From Falciphora oryzae (Eukaryota > Ascomycota > Sordariomycetes > Magnaporthales > Magnaporthaceae), in the NCBI GenBank assembly GCA_000733355.1, contig JNVV01000064.1, forward strand, positions 1 through 60,027: DNA of 60,027 nt, given 5' to 3'. A model generated the notes under the pieces. That model did not search any database. It was not told the origin of the DNA and saw nothing but the letters and a program-made list of their open reading frames with translations. Position numbers and translations under genes: made by a program. Numbering within the stretch: position 1 is the first letter of the stretch; every line of letters starts with the position of its first letter. Below are positions 20,685 through 30,586 of the stretch, one piece after another.

Positions 20685-22931
20685 TCAGAACCCACCCGTC
20701 CCCTTGACCCTCCTCAGCGCCCCCACGATACCCTTACCCCAACTGAACCGCCCCGGATCGACCCCGATCGCCCCGTCCGCCTCGTCCCCGTCCGCGTCCC
20801 TCCAGACGCCGTCCTTGCGATCCAGGGCTCCATACAAATGAGTGTTCTGGTTGCGGCGCAAACCATCAACCCAGTCGCGCGCCACCTCTGGCGGCAGGTC
20901 CAGCAGGACGTTGGCCTCTTGGCTGTGCATCCAGCTCTGCGTGTCCTGGTTGCCGTTGCCGACGACGGCGACGCGCCCGTCGGCGACCAGCAGCTTGATG
21001 TGGCACGACCGCAGCCGCTTGCTCTGCGTGAGCGGGACGGTGCAGTCCTTGCCCACGTACCAGTGGTAGTGGAGGTGCTCCCGGCCCGCGGGGGACAGGG
21101 CCGCGTGCAGGCGGTGGGCGATCATCTCGTTGTGGCCGCCCTGCTTCGGGAGGAGCTCGCCCTGTTGCGGTAGTCCGTTAGAATCTTGATCACGGCGAGG
21201 AGACCACAGGAGAAGCAGTCCAGCAATAGTTGCGACTTACGATATCGTTGTAGCCAAGGCATATGAAGCACGTCACATGGACCCCGCGCTCACACGCCTC
21301 GACTATGGAGGGGAGCAGCGGCTCCGCGTTCAGGGTCGGGCTCTGGATGAAGACGCTCCTGACAGCGTACCTGAGCGCCGCCAGCCACGACGCGTTCTGC
21401 GGATTCGACACGGAGCTGTTGTCGGGCGCGGCGTGCTTGGGGTCTGGGCGGAAGTCCGGGTTCGTCGTGTGGTTGAGATGCCGCGTCACGGCCTCCATGT
21501 GCGTCATGGCTGGCGATTTGCCGTCGTTGCAGTTTGATTGTGTTAGGAGCGCCTGGACTCGGCGACCCTCGGCGGCGATTGTGTCGTCGTAGACCCGACC
21601 GGCGCCGGCTTGATCGTCAGGGGTCGGCGATGCTGTATGTCCGGACCTACTCCCATGGCCTTCCTGGAAGCAACGGACATCGTCAAGAGCGGCGGGGCTG
21701 TCATGCGTCGGTAGCGGTGGGCTGAGCGCCTTGCTCCACGACAACAACGCCATGTCGTAGACCGAGTCCACGATGGGGCCTTTGAGGTGCACCAGCATCT
21801 CGAGGTTGTCGTTGTCTTGGACGTTGTTGCTTTGCAGCACCGCCACCCGCCGATCGACGACCATGTACTTGCAGTGGAAGGTGCCGAGGATGGGGTTGTG
21901 GTAGTTCATCACCTGCAAGTCCAGGTTCGGGATCTCGGCCGCGGCAGGAAGGCCAACCGCGCTGCCTGTGTAGTCCTTCTCGGACATGACGGCATGGGGC
22001 TCGACGAGCTGGCGGATGGACCCCCGGTCGTACATGATCTTGACGACAACCTTTTGGTTCGTACTACGCTCGCCCACCCGCCGAGACAGCTCCTTCAGGG
22101 CATCGGTGATGATCTTGGACGCCTCGCTGTTTTGCCAGAAGTTTGTGGCCAGGAAGACCTCGCGGTTGGCGCGGACGATAAGGTTTGCCATGTGTCGGAC
22201 GATATCGGGGATTCTGTGAAGTTTATCAGCAACAAGGGCTGCTGCTTGCGTTGCTCAGCATACCAGACTCACGTTGAGATGATTGTCAGGGGGAGAACGC
22301 CACAGCTGCCCATCAAGGACGGGCTAACCATGCCCCTTTCCGGATGGCCGTCGATAGACACCAGCGCGTCGTGGTACATCTTGAGGAACAGGTCGCTGGG
22401 TCTCTGGCAGCCCCAGCGCCCACACATAGCCGCCTTGTCGAGACCATCGGGTAGGAGCGTTCTGCTCACAGCAGCTCTCCCGCCCTCCTCCTGAGACGTT
22501 GGTGGTGATGGCTGCCTTCCCACAGACTTTTCATGGGCATACAGCCTCTTCCACGCCTCCTTGGGAGCTAGGCTGGGCTCCCTTGCCAGCAGGGACGACA
22601 CGCTCTCGGCCGAAGTGCACATAGATAGGACCTGCTCACCAAACGTCTCAGCCCGCAGCGGGGGAGACGGCACCTGGTCTTTGTCAGCAGCACCGTTAGC
22701 GGCCTTTGCGTTGCTGTCAGGACAAGGAGGCACGCTGCCGCCACCCATCAGGTCCCCGGGGTCGGCCGCTATCGTGTGCATATTGTTATCGCTTGGCTGC
22801 TGCCGGACGTCAGGACGGGACGTCGACAAGTTGGATCCTGAGCGAGGGGTGGTGTAAGCGTGGTACGGAAACGCGACAAAGGCCTGGTAGAGCACGTCGG
22901 CAACGGTCCAGGCGTCGTCGGTGACGGGCAT
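20685..22931 (-). CDS. Phospholipase D-like protein with two HKD motifs
   Basis: Three exons (22273-22931, 21241-22213, 20685-21161) give 702 residues. Introns 22214-22272 and 21162-21240 keep the frame. The first HKD motif is HCKYMVVD followed by a QSNNVQD segment. The second is HIKLLVAD followed by VGNGNQDTQSW. Two such motifs are needed to form one active site in PLD enzymes, which attack phosphodiester bonds through a histidine intermediate. Both copies look intact. Substrate could be a phospholipid such as cardiolipin or phosphatidylglycerol, or another phosphodiester. The N-terminal 200 residues are polar and low in conservation signals. No signal peptide or membrane segment was seen. 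It is divergent from the tyrosinase gene. Confidence 0.85.
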
Positions 22932-23871
22932 CTTGGCGCTCGTCTTCTGCCGTAAACGGTTTCCACGATGGATTTGTTTACATAACAGTCCCGACGGGGA
23001 ACAGAGGCGATGGATGTCATTGCCCCTGGGATGGCGTAGGGCCTCGTCAGCGGCCCCATGGCCAAGAGATTTCGTTCTTGTATGGGCGCGCGCCGGTGCA
23101 TGAGGTCATGGCATGCCGAGGAGCTGACGCACGCCTGGCCAAGGAACCAAGGTCGGGGCGCCAAGAAACAGGTTCAGGTGCCAAGCGGCGGTGCCGAGCA
23201 GCCGGGCTCCGGTGGGCTGGTTGGGCCTGGCGATCGCTAAGATCAATGGATTTCTTTTTCGCCTCATTTAATTCCATTTGATTTCATTTGGTTGTTGGTT
23301 GGTGGTGGGCACGAGACGATTCACTCGAACCAAAGGCATTGTTGCGCTTTTTCCGCATCATCTTTTCCCACGCCGCAAAAAAATAAAAATAAAACCCCTG
23401 CTCCGGCGCATGTTGTCGTCAACCAGCACTGGAATAACGCTCAGCAAGAATTCCGATGCTAGCTGCTGCCCGGCCGAAGTGACACCCCGAATCCTCCATA
23501 TTTCTCTCCCAATATCAGACGCCTAGCGGAAGATTTCTTCGGGTCCTCGCCCGCTTACAACCTCGACTGCCGGTCCGATCTCCTTACCCGATGCAACCTG
23601 ACAATCCGGGGAATGACCCCCATCTCTTTGGAGCCGCGCGGTGGATAATGTCAATGCCAGGTAACGAGCCACTGACGGATGGGCATCAGAATTGAATTCG
23701 CATTCAACCGGGCCAGCAAATTATTATGCTTATTTTGATGATTGCCTGCCAGATAGAAAACAATATCGACATCTCCTGTCAGATGTTGTATAAAGCGGAC
23801 CTGCAGCCACATCCGCGGGCAAGGCCTGCTGGCCATCACCCCCGGATCAAACCACTTCCTGATCTCCCAAG
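22932..23871. promoter_or_regulatory. Divergent intergenic region between PLD-like and tyrosinase genes
   Basis: 940 bases between the two start codons. It is AT-richer on the tyrosinase side, where a TATA box stands 77 bases before the ATG. No gene was recognised inside. Confidence 0.55.
23789..23794 (+). promoter_or_regulatory. TATA box of the tyrosinase gene
   Basis: TATAAA, 78 bases before the tyrosinase ATG. A TATA box this close to the start suggests regulated rather than housekeeping expression. Confidence 0.55.
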
Positions 23872-25152
23872 ATGCGCGGCCCGGGCCTGTTGAAGTGGGC
23901 ATATTTTGCGTTTGCCGTCTCGCCGGTGTCGACGGCGCCAACGCCAGCAAGCGATGGCAAATGCGCAAAAGTAACCAAGCGGATGCCGTGGTATGGTCTC
24001 CAGCTTGCGTATCGCACACAGTCTAGCCCACGCCGGAATCAAAGCTGACGAACACACACCGTCACTCCACCTCGACGGTAGGCACTCCATGCTCGATGAG
24101 GACAAAAGGGCCTACCTGGCCGCCGAGGTGTGCGTCATGGCATCGCCGGCCAAGCTGGCGGCGGTACCCGGGGCCAAGACGCGCTGGGACGAGCTCGTGG
24201 GCCTGCACCAGATTCACGCCCTGCAGATCCACAGCACCGGCACCTTCCTGCCCTACCACCGCTACTTTCTGCACGCCCACGAGTTTCTGCTCAACGAGTG
24301 TGGGTACAGCGGAGGGCTGCCGTAGGTCGCCTATCATTCTCGTCCCACCTGCCACTCACATCAGCTTACAAGAGAACAAACCCGAGGCTAGATACTGGGA
24401 CGAGACCCTAGACGCGGGCAACTTCCTCAAATCCCCCGTCTTCAACCCCACGCTGGGCTTCGGCGGCGACGGCAAGGGGGCGCAGAGCTGCGTGCCCGAC
24501 GGGCCCTTCGCCAACGCGACCGTCAGCATCGGCCCCGGGTTCCAATCCCAACCTCGCTGCGTCAACCGCCGGATCACAAACTTCCTCAGCGCCGGCTGCG
24601 GCGCCGCGCAGGTGGCCGCCGCCATCGCGCCGGAAGCGTACGAAGACATGTGGGTGCGCGTGTACAACGGGCCGCACCTGACGGGGCACATGGCCCTTGC
24701 CATGATGGTGAGTTTTTGGGTTTTTGGCCAGATGCTTTCACCAACAAGAAGAGTAACTTAGACCGTCACTTTCCGTGCTTGTCCAGAACGGAGACTCCAT
24801 CACATCCCCCGGCGACCCCCTCTTCATGCTGCACCACGGCTTCGTCGATAAGATGTGGTGGGACTGGCAGGCCAGTGACCCCGCCGCCCGGCTGGCGGCC
24901 ATGGGCGGGCCCAACGCCCAGGACCCGGAAACCGGCTTCCTCGAGTTCCCCGGCGGCATCGAGGAGGAGTCGAGGATGTGGGGGAAGCCGACGGCCGAGA
25001 TGCTGGCCGTGACGCCCGACCCGGCGAGGGGCGACCCGGGCAACGTCACGACCCTGTCGCACATCATGACCTCGCTCGGCATCATACCGGACGCGACGGT
25101 GGGGGACGTCATGGATATCAAGGGGGGTTATCTGTGCTATGAGTACGTGTAA
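23872..25152 (+). CDS. Secreted tyrosinase (binuclear copper polyphenol oxidase)
   Basis: Four exons (23872-23990, 24082-24321, 24392-24707, 24787-25152) give 346 residues. The three introns have GT-AG ends, and the joins rebuild family motifs exactly: PW-HSML at the first and GGLP-YWDET at the second. A signal peptide covers about residues 1-22. The CuA site has His82/85, His90 and His99 in LHQIHALQIH...LPYHR. The CuB site has His215 and His219 (HLTGH) and His242 in PLFMLHHGFVDKMWW. All six copper ligands are present, so the enzyme should be active. Tyrosinases of this short secreted type oxidise phenols and also act in peptide natural-product pathways such as ustiloxin (UstQ). A UstYa-like gene lies 4 kb away. 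Confidence 0.92.
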
Positions 25153-25449
25153 AGACAGGATCAGGTGTCACATTAGCATCCGCGCAACAGGCCAAGGCCC
25201 GGACTAGGATATATTTCTCAATTTATCCGCTACTGTAAAATCTCTAGGCAGGTAAGTAAATAGCCACCAGGAAACTGCATGACGCTATTCCAAGCCACTG
25301 GGAGCTACCTCGCGCTCCTCAGTCCAACAGCCTTAATAATACCACCTGTATCAGCCGTCTAGCAAAGGCACCAGCGCTAGTGTATGAGGCTCCGATTGCA
25401 CGGTCTATACCCAAGAAAGAGAAAAACAAGAACAGATAGAGAAAACCGT

Positions 25450-26727
25450 TTACAGCTCGCCGATGCTGTCAACGTCGGCGGCCTCGAGCTTGGCAAAGTC
25501 GGTCGAGGCCAGCTCGTACACAAAGGCCAGGGTCATGCGGGCGTGCTGCAGCATGTGGTCGAAGCTGAGGTACTTGATGAGGTCGTCGGTGGAGTGGATG
25601 TGGTCGTCGGACAGCTCAAAGGCCGACTCGATCACGAAAGCGGACGGGTAGCCGGCCTTGGACGCCGAGGCGTGGTCGCTGCAGGCGTAGCCGCACTTGG
25701 TCTCGACGAAGGGGATGGCGCAGTACTCGACGATGATCTTCTTGATGAAGTCGGTCAGGGCCGGGTCGACGTAGTCGACGATGACACCGACGCTCTCGGG
25801 CTTGCCAGCGTCGACGGTGCGCTGGACGAAGCCCGTCATGTCCTGCTGCAGCATGGCCTTGACGTCGCGGTGCTGCTTCTCGTAGGCTGAGAAGATGGCC
25901 TGGCTGCCCAGCAGGCCGCCCTCCTCGGCGCTGTACCAGTGGAACTCGACCGTGTTGTGGAGCTTGCCCTTGGCGAAGTCGTCGCTCTGCAGCAGGGCGC
26001 GCAGGGCCTCGAGGATGGTGACGGTGCCGCTGCCGTCGTCGTCGGCGCCGGGGGCGGCCAGGATGGAGGGCAGCCACAGGTTGATGCTGTCCTGGTGGGC
26101 GCCGACGACGATGGTGGACTCGGAGCGGCCGGGGATGGTGGCGATGATGGAGTTCTGGCCCCACGAGTGCTTGAAGTGCTCGACGCGGACGCCGTGGGCG
26201 TGGGCGCCGGCGTCGGCGATGGTCTTGTTGACCTCGGACAGCAGCCACTCGGACGACTGGCGACCCGTCTCGGACTTGTAGTAGCGCGTGTGGAAGCTGG
26301 TCAGCTTCTCGAGGTGGGCCTTCATGTGCGCCTTGTCGAGGCCCTTGAGGAGCGGCTTGATGGCGTCCTGCTGGGTGGCCTTCTTGGGGAAGACGGCGGT
26401 GCGGCGGGTGCGGAGGGCGCCGAGGTCGGGGGTGTCGGTGATGTCCATGAAGCGCTGGCCGTTCTGTGGTTTGGTTTATCAAGTGTCAGCACTCAATCCC
26501 TCTGGGTCGGTTACATCAAACACATCAAACATCAAACGTACCCGGCGCAGCTCCCACTTCTCCTCCTCAGTCACCCATCGCGTGTCGCCCGGGGCCAGCT
26601 CGATGTGGAACTTCTCAGCCTCGGCAACCTCGGGGTGCAGCTGAACGTGGTCGGCCTCGGTCTCCTGGACGAAGCGCGCGCTGATGGCCGGCAACAGCAG
26701 CGCGAGGATGGACGTCGACGCCTTCAT
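25450..26727 (-). CDS. lap1: Secreted leucine aminopeptidase (M28, LAP1-like)
   Basis: Two exons (26542-26727 and 25450-26463), intron 78 bp with a GCTGACA branch site; 399 residues, as in fungal LAP1. A signal peptide (about 1-18) and an N-terminal propeptide precede the catalytic domain. Zinc ligands read as His185 and Asp204 (GAHQDS, ADDDGSG), Glu243 with catalytic Glu242 (SAEEGG), Asp270 (QQDMTG) and His352 (DDHIHSTDD). CGYAC supplies the usual disulfide. It removes N-terminal residues from peptides outside the cell and supports nitrogen scavenging. It is convergent with the tyrosinase gene and divergent from the DUF1295-type gene. Confidence 0.95.
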
Positions 26728-27212
26728 GGTTGGGGAGTAGACAGTGTGAAAGCGTAAGTTTTTTTTGGTCTGATCTTGTCCCGAAGGTTAATCGACGATG
26801 ACTGTTAGATGGGACGGATGGAAATGATGGAGAAGGTTGGAGAAGGCGGCTGGTGGGGAATGAAAGGTCGACTCGCGGAGCTGTCGGAGTGAGGCGTGAC
26901 GCCGCCAACTCGACACGCAGCGGCCCGTGCGTCCTGCAGTTCCCGTCGGCGGCCCTGGCGCCTGATTGGCTGGTCCCGAAACCCACCCAGACACGTCAAT
27001 CGTCTCCACACGAAGCCATCCCATGCAGCTTGGTTGTGCAGGTTATTCCCCTGAGCCCCTCCATTGCCCGCCCCGACCGACTATTCCATGGAACCGTTAA
27101 AAAGGCGGGCACTCCCTGCTGTCTGCCGTCCCCCGCGCCCGGCCAGCCTTGCCTGATCTCACCTAACTCACTGGGTAAATAGTGACCGGCCCAGCCCGTC
27201 CTCGCCGCCGCC
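26728..27212. promoter_or_regulatory. Divergent promoter region, lap1 and DUF1295-type gene
   Basis: 485 bases between two start codons on opposite strands. A T run lies 25-35 bases upstream of lap1, and a TTAAAAA stretch (27096-27103) may act as the weak TATA of the plus-strand gene. Confidence 0.55.
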
Positions 27213-28103
27213 ATGCCCAAGCCAAGCTCAAAACGAAGCAGTAAATCTTCCTCCTCGTCGGGCAGCGATGCCGGCCCCTCCCCCCAACCCTTCGAGCTGA
27301 TCCGGCGCGGCGTCAAGAAGCCGTCGCCGGCGGGCACGGGCCTGTTCCTGGCCCTGCGCGCCCTCGACCTGCCGCTGCAGTACAAGCTCGTGTCGGGCGC
27401 CTGGTCTGTCCCGCTGCTGGGCCGCCTGGGCCTCGCCGCCGCTCGCCCCGTCGTCACCACGGTCGCCCGCACCGGCGTCACCGCCATCGACCGCCTGCGC
27501 CTCAGCCGCCCGGGCCTGGTGCTGCTGGCCATGGCCGCGGGAGCCACCGCCAAGCACGCCATCTGGGTCGTGGGGCTTTCGCTCGAGGAGCTCCGCCCAC
27601 CCGCCGCCGTCGTCGTAGCGGGCTTCAACAGCGTCTTCAACAGCATCAACTCGCTGCTGCTGGTCGCCGCCGTCACCTCCACCTCCATCTCGGGGCCCTT
27701 CATCCCCGTGAACCACCCCAAGCTGGGCGGCAAGTTCTACGTGCCCGTGCAGATGGCCGTCGGCGTCGGCCTGTACGTCGTCGGCATGGGCCTCGAGCTG
27801 GTCTCGGAGGTGCAGCGCCGCCGCTTCAAGTCCAAGCCCGAGAACAAGGGCCGCATCTGCAAGAAGGGCCTGTGGGGCGTGGCCCGCCACATCAACTACA
27901 CGGGCTACGCCCTGTGGCGCACCGGCTTCACCCTGGCCGCGGGCGGGTGGATCCCCGGCGCCCTCGCCGCCGCCTTCAACGCTTGGGCCTTCGTCACCAG
28001 GAGCACCGTCGAGCTGGACGCATACATGAGCCGCAAGTACCGCGATTCGTGGTCGAGATACAAGAAGGAGGTCAAGTGGGTGTTGCTGCCCGGCATTTAC
28101 TGA
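27213..28103 (+). CDS. ICMT/steroid-reductase-like membrane protein (DUF1295-type)
   Basis: 296 residues, intronless, with several hydrophobic helices. The C-terminal third carries the family signature: NKGRICKKGLWGVARHINYTGYALWRTG, then YMSRKYRDSWSRYKKEVKWVLLPGIY (shown here only as key segments, residues about 207-296). This region binds S-adenosylmethionine in isoprenylcysteine methyltransferases or NADPH in related reductases. The RHxNYxG motif fits the DUF1295 group, whose chemistry is mostly unknown. The N-terminus is Ser-rich and polar. The first ATG of the frame was used and has a good context (GCCGCCATGC). Confidence 0.82.
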   Translation: MPKPSSKRSSKSSSSSGSDAGPSPQPFELIRRGVKKPSPAGTGLFLALRALDLPLQYKLVSGAWSVPLLGRLGLAAARPVVTTVARTGVTAIDRLRLSRPGLVLLAMAAGATAKHAIWVVGLSLEELRPPAAVVVAGFNSVFNSINSLLLVAAVTSTSISGPFIPVNHPKLGGKFYVPVQMAVGVGLYVVGMGLELVSEVQRRRFKSKPENKGRICKKGLWGVARHINYTGYALWRTGFTLAAGGWIPGALAAAFNAWAFVTRSTVELDAYMSRKYRDSWSRYKKEVKWVLLPGIY

Positions 28104-29119
28104 GAGCCGGGACGCGCAAACCTGCTTGCCCGCACGCGCAATGATTACACGATTGATGTTTAAAACTCTCACCGCAAAGCCTTTGCATGGAACAAAACAC
28201 GGGGGAATTGGTTATATACAGTATATGCTAGGTGCACAGGAACGGAACCTCTTTTTAAGCCCGCGGCGGAATCCGTCGAACGCGGCTGGCTTGTCGATTT
28301 TGGCCTTGGAAGACCTCGGCCCTATATATCCTACCAAGTCGGATCCGAGCTGACGATTTCCCGGCTCGGGCAGTTGCCATCTCAAAAGTTGAATCTACGC
28401 GAATAAAAATATATATATATTGGTGTCCCATGGCGTCCGATTATCCATGCTTCCTTGCCAACGTTCTTCACAGGGGGCAGTCCTGATCGTATCCCGTGGA
28501 TCCTGAAAATTGCAGAATCGCGCTAGCCGTATTAAGCTTAGCGAATGGCCCGTGCCCACGCTGCCTGGAAGGGGCACAGGGGAAACAGAAGGGAGTTGAG
28601 ACTGGAGATCCAGTGGGGACGACACATGGAATCTCCGTTGTGATGCAACGCGATAAATCGCATTGGCTTCACCGTTTCGCTTCACAGGATTTGCTTGTTT
28701 TAAAAGGGGACATTGTAGGCTTGACTTACATGTCCAGTTGTTGCCAACGGGGGAGCAGTTTAACAGCTCCATCATGGAGGATCGAGCCAATGGGGAAAGA
28801 TGTTTGACCGTTGGGTCGACTCTAACGGGACGCGCCTTATCTAGCGAGGGTCAAAGGGTGAAGGGTGGATGCCAAGCCTGAAACAGGGTTGGGGCCTCAA
28901 CGGGCCCTTTGAGACGAACGACAGGAGGGTTCGGCCATACAAAGCCTCGTGTCTCGCGCAGCCGCGCATCCATGGCATTCCAGTTGCCTCGGCCTTTTCG
29001 TTTTTCCCCTTTTAGTTTTTGAGTTTCTGCCCCTCCTTATCCTTCCCTCATCCCATAGCGTCTTTTCCTCCTCCTCCTCGACGACGATCCCGACGACGAT
29101 ACCATACCCCGTGATCACT
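28104..29119. other. Intergenic region
   Basis: About 1.0 kb between two plus-strand genes. The first part is AT-rich, with an alternating AT run at 28406-28420. The part just before the UstYa-like gene is pyrimidine-rich (CTCCTCCTCCTCG). No RiPP-precursor-like frame with repeated KR sites was seen. Confidence 0.55.
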
Positions 29120-30407
29120 ATGGCGACAAAGGGAAAGGGCCGCCCAGCCGCGCTGGACTACACCAACGTCGCAAGCGCCGACCGGGACGACGAGGAGCAG
29201 CCGTTGTCGTCGGCCACCGACGTTGACGTGGAGTCCATCATGGGCGAGGACCCGATGCGGGAGGAGAAAAGGTCGTGGCACCACCGCCGCTCAAGGCGAG
29301 AAGCGCACGATGAGGGCGAGGGGGGCAGGAAGGGCCGAGGCAAATGGACCCGGGCGCTGGCGCTCTGGAGGCGGTACCGCTGGCTGATCGACACAGTGCT
29401 GTTGCTGGTCAACATCTCGCTGTCGCTGCTGCTGATGCGCAACGTCGAGCGCGAGCTGTCGGTCAGCAAGATGCAGGTCGGGGGCGACGTGACGGGGGCC
29501 GGTCCCGACTGTGAGGGGAATTCCCGATTCTTTCCCCTTTTTTTTTTTTTTTTTGGCTTTCCCTATGCCATGTTTGGCTGACTGACGGTGTTGTTCTGCA
29601 CAAAAGTTCCGACGAGGATCATCAAGTTCAACGCGGACCAGGCGTTCGTGCCGAACAACGCGGCCGAGTTCTTCTCCAACAAAACCATCGAAAAATGGAA
29701 CACGATGCTGCCGTGTAGGATTGATCCCTCGTCCCTGGCCGATTGGCCGACTAACCCCGTTTTCGATGCTAACTCTGCCTCTATGGCCACGCGTCAGCAA
29801 ACTCGGGATGGGGCGACATGGAGACGACCAAAGACACCTTCTTCACCACTTCCATGACGCACCAGCTGCATTGTCTGGTAAGGATCCGTCGTCGCGAGAG
29901 CAGCTTGCGTTGGGGCAGACGGAGCTGACCCCTTGCCCAACCCAGTTCATGATGGGCCGCATCTACGCCGGTCTCACCAACAACATGACCGACAAGCTGG
30001 TGCCCGACTACCACACCCACTACCTCCACTGCGTCGACTACCTCCGGCAGGGCATCATGTGCTCGGCCGACCTGGCCATGGAGCCGCACGACCCGACCGA
30101 CCCCGACGACAACGGGCCCGGCGACGGGAGCTGGAACGGCCACCACGGTAAGAGTCTCGGTGGTCCCTATGGCTGCTGCGTGCAAAGCTCGCGAGCTGAC
30201 CAATGTTTTCTGTCAACAGTTTGCAAGGACTACAGCCACATCATCCCGTACCTGGAAGGTGAGTTGACTTCTTTTCGCGTCTCCGAACATGTCAATGTCG
30301 AGTTGCGTGTCTACCTAATATCCTAGAAGAAAAAAAAAACGTCTAATGTCAAGTCAACAGAGCAAATATCCGAGGGTATCAGAAAGGTCTTGCCAATCGA
30401 CGACTAA
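29120..30407 (+). CDS. UstYa-like DUF3328 protein (oxidase/cyclase of peptide natural-product pathways)
   Basis: Six exons (29120-29510, 29607-29714, 29798-29877, 29946-30147, 30220-30258, 30361-30407) join in phase to 288 residues. A polar N-terminus of about 90 residues precedes one membrane anchor (LIDTVLLLVNISLSLLLM), followed by a lumenal domain. That domain carries the two HxxHC motifs that define the family: HQLHCL in exon 3 and HYLHCVDYLRQGIMC in exon 4. In ustiloxin, cyclochlorotine and similar pathways, UstYa-type proteins catalyse oxidative cyclisation or hydroxylation of peptides. Other members occur outside clusters with unknown jobs. Introns are 68-102 bp; the first contains a 17-T run. 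The last two exons are tiny (39 and 47 bases). No precursor peptide gene was recognised nearby. Confidence 0.85.
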
Positions 30408-30586
30408 ACCAGACGGGTAAGCAGATAAGTGTCTGTATCAGTGTAACCATGTAAGCCAAAAACGGTATATACCCGATAATTATATATGCAGTTTCAAGTC
30501 GCTGGAGCTGGATGCAGGATAGACGGCGGTAGTAAACGAGGCAAAGCGAATCGGTCACGAGAAGAGAGAGCAACGGAAGCCCCGTA

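Noticed and set aside
25939..26757. 272-codon plus-strand frame over the aminopeptidase gene
   Set aside because: Antisense shadow of lap1; it is Val/Gly/Asp-rich with no domain, whereas lap1 keeps all zinc ligands.
27228..28172. 314-codon open frame on the strand opposite the DUF1295-type gene
   Set aside because: It lies fully antisense to a gene with clear family motifs, and its composition (Asp/Gly/Ala/Gln-rich) is what results from GC-rich third positions read backwards.
28104..29119. RiPP precursor peptide gene next to the UstYa-like gene
   Set aside because: No frame there, or in the other spacers nearby, combines a signal peptide with repeated cores between KR sites.
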